Source: Perkinsus olseni
Taxonomy: Eukaryota > Perkinsozoa > Perkinsida
Direction of reading: 5' to 3'
Length of the DNA stretch: 20,899 bases
Assembly: GCA_013115125.1 (NCBI GenBank)
Contig: JABANN010000564.1
Location: 1-20,899, forward strand
The position numbers were made by a program, and so were the translations under genes. Numbering within the stretch: the first letter of the stretch is position 1; each line of letters opens with the position of its first letter. The notes under the pieces were generated by a model that was not told the DNA's origin, made no database searches, and saw only the letters and a list, made by a program, of their open reading frames with translations. Shown piece after piece: positions 19,559 through 20,899 of the stretch.

Positions 19559-20450
19559 TGTTCCCAGCCTTAGCCAGTGCCCGCGACTTCGGATGTTCGG
19601 ATGTGATGACCTCCGCCTACCCACCCGAGCTTAGTGACCCCTTGGGATGGGCTGCTGATCTCCGACCGACTCTCGGCACGACACGCCATTCACTCAGATC
19701 TTGCCCCCGCATGGGTTACAGGCGCTCGCTACACACCCGGCTTATTACTTCCCGGTCGTCACAGTCCCAGCTAGTACAATCAGAACGCAATCGGGAATGG
19801 AGTGGTATGGCCTGCCCACTTGCCATTTGTGAAACTTGTCCCACCTTCTCGAGAATAACGTGAAGCGAGACGCCTCTTCAACGGTGGTGGATGCACTTGC
19901 GAATCATGGTGAAGAGTAACTCTCAAGAAAATCCCCACCATTGGAGAAGTTCGAGCAGCTAGGTACCAGATACAGAGCAAAGTCGGGTGGGAACAGGCAT
20001 AACAGCGATGAGTTGTTTTCGATGCACTAGAGGGGAATGACGGTCACTGTTAAATAGTCATAACCCGAGAGCAGACGGGCTGACAAGCAGGCCGGAGTAT
20101 CAATACGGTGGCGTATTTCAATGACCGTTTGTTTCGGCATAGACTTGCCGCGGTTTGCAACTGGCAGATGCTCTGCGCTTGGTTTGAAATGTCCTCTCAG
20201 GCAGGAACGGTCTCTTCACCTGCGATATCCGATGGTATGATAAGAATCCACTCCTGTAAAACAGACGAAAGAATAAGAATAGATGACGCGCCGCAGGAGA
20301 AAGACACGCTTTCCAGCAGTATCCGGCACACTTCGACAGTACTTTCGCCGATCGATGGGCTCTGAGAGAAACCGAATCTGGTGCAAAACACTCCGATCAG
20401 AAGCTGCTATAGTGTGGTCGGTCCAATCTGTTAGCTGAACTGGTTCCTAA
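19559..20450. other. Stretch between the two repeat copies, no supported gene
   Basis: About 890 bp. Short minus-strand frames look mildly coding, such as one at about 20197-20391 with an acceptor-like TTTTACAG before EWILIIPSDIAG and another near 19750-19860, but none could be linked into a gene. No RNA gene was found. Confidence 0.4.
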
Positions 20451-20899
20451 CTAGTTCAACCCCCACTCATGGGCCTCGCCCACCCACAAACTAAAGTTGT
20501 ACATGGTAGACTTCCTCCTCGACCCTCATTATGAGGGCCTCATAGGTATCATGTCTGGTGCATCCCGAAACGCATGCGATATTCACCACCTTCGTCTCGC
20601 ACCCACATGGTCATTCTTTCGGAGATTCTTTAGTAACCCTTCTTGTTCAGCGAAAGCGAGAACAGCTCTCGTCCTAAGCCCTTCAGCTTCATGCTCCACA
20701 AGTCTCGAGGTGCTTCGACGTCATGTGTGGCTAGTTTACCTATCCTACGCACACTCCGGAAGGCTCTACCGAGTACTTCCACAGATCAAGAGGTGACAAA
20801 ACGATCTTTGTGTTTGGCATGTCGATGTTATTGCCTAGAGTGTTGATCTCTCAGCCGCTATCCGCCCTCACCGGTTCCACCGCGCGGTATTGCCTGCTC
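20451..20899 (-). CDS. Possible 3' end of an unknown gene entering from the right edge
   Basis: Low-confidence model. The repeat copy on the minus strand is open (MPNTKIVLSPLDLWKYSVEP). A 40-nt GT-AG intron (about 20717-20756) could join it in phase to an exon with a convincing helical composition (SRLVEHEAEGLRTRAVLAFA). A further intron of about 100 nt leads to a short last exon ending LWVGEAHEWGLN and a TAG at 20451-20453. The family is not recognised. The start would lie beyond the window. Copy 1 of the repeat has the same first segment but different sequence after it, so it would be a diverged paralogous fragment. Confidence 0.3.
20750..20899. repeat. 150-bp repeat, copy 2, cut by the window edge
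   Basis: Matches 19409-19558 with roughly eight differences. Several changes fall at silent or conservative positions of the minus-strand frame. The palindrome ACCGCGCGGT is conserved (20879-20888). It probably continues beyond the window. Confidence 0.9.

Noticed and set aside
20430-20462. Inverted repeat TGAACT...AGTTCA
   Set aside because: Only six bases per arm with an imperfect surround; likely chance.

Overview
The window looks like nuclear DNA of an alveolate protist, most likely a perkinsid or a close relative. Two adjacent genes encode alveolins, the cortical proteins typical of Alveolata. Almost every conserved gene is cut by many short GT-AG introns, mostly 41-73 nt. TAA, TAG and TGA all serve as stops, which argues against ciliates. 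The uniform GT-AG borders argue against core dinoflagellates, and the tiny introns against coccidians. The organism call is inference. Exon models were built by hand from splice borders, reading frame and family alignment.

Left half, minus strand, read from right to left: a U2AF large-subunit splicing factor (12299-9830), a small serine-rich protein (9486-9002), a choline/ethanolamine kinase (8815-6841, 12 exons), a YIF1-family Golgi/ER membrane protein (about 6505-4108, at least 15 exons), an unrecognised basic protein (3918-2071) and the chaperonin subunit CCT7 (1947 to beyond the left edge, 12 exons seen). The genes run head to tail with gaps of about 120-350 bp, a compact one-way cluster.

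Right half, plus strand: the strand switches at about 12.3-12.76 kb. Two tandem alveolin paralogues follow (12761-15327 and 15678-18337), each with four exons. Both have a Q/P-rich head, hundreds of residues of EVPxxxxV-type repeats and a low-complexity tail. From 18338 to the right edge there is no firmly supported gene. That stretch holds a periodic CAAG repeat and two copies of a 150-bp repeat 1341 bp apart. The second copy may belong to a minus-strand gene that enters from the right.

The genes do not form one pathway; they are housekeeping functions (protein folding, ER-Golgi traffic, phospholipid synthesis, splicing) beside cortical cytoskeleton genes. The most unusual signal is in the introns. 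A 12-base motif (GCTTCGCTCCGC, either orientation) lies inside several unrelated tiny introns and suggests introner-like intron gain. A second family, sharing a tRNA T-arm-like 13-mer, occurs at the 5' end of the YIF1 gene. The U2AF gene also seems to lack a normal second RRM.
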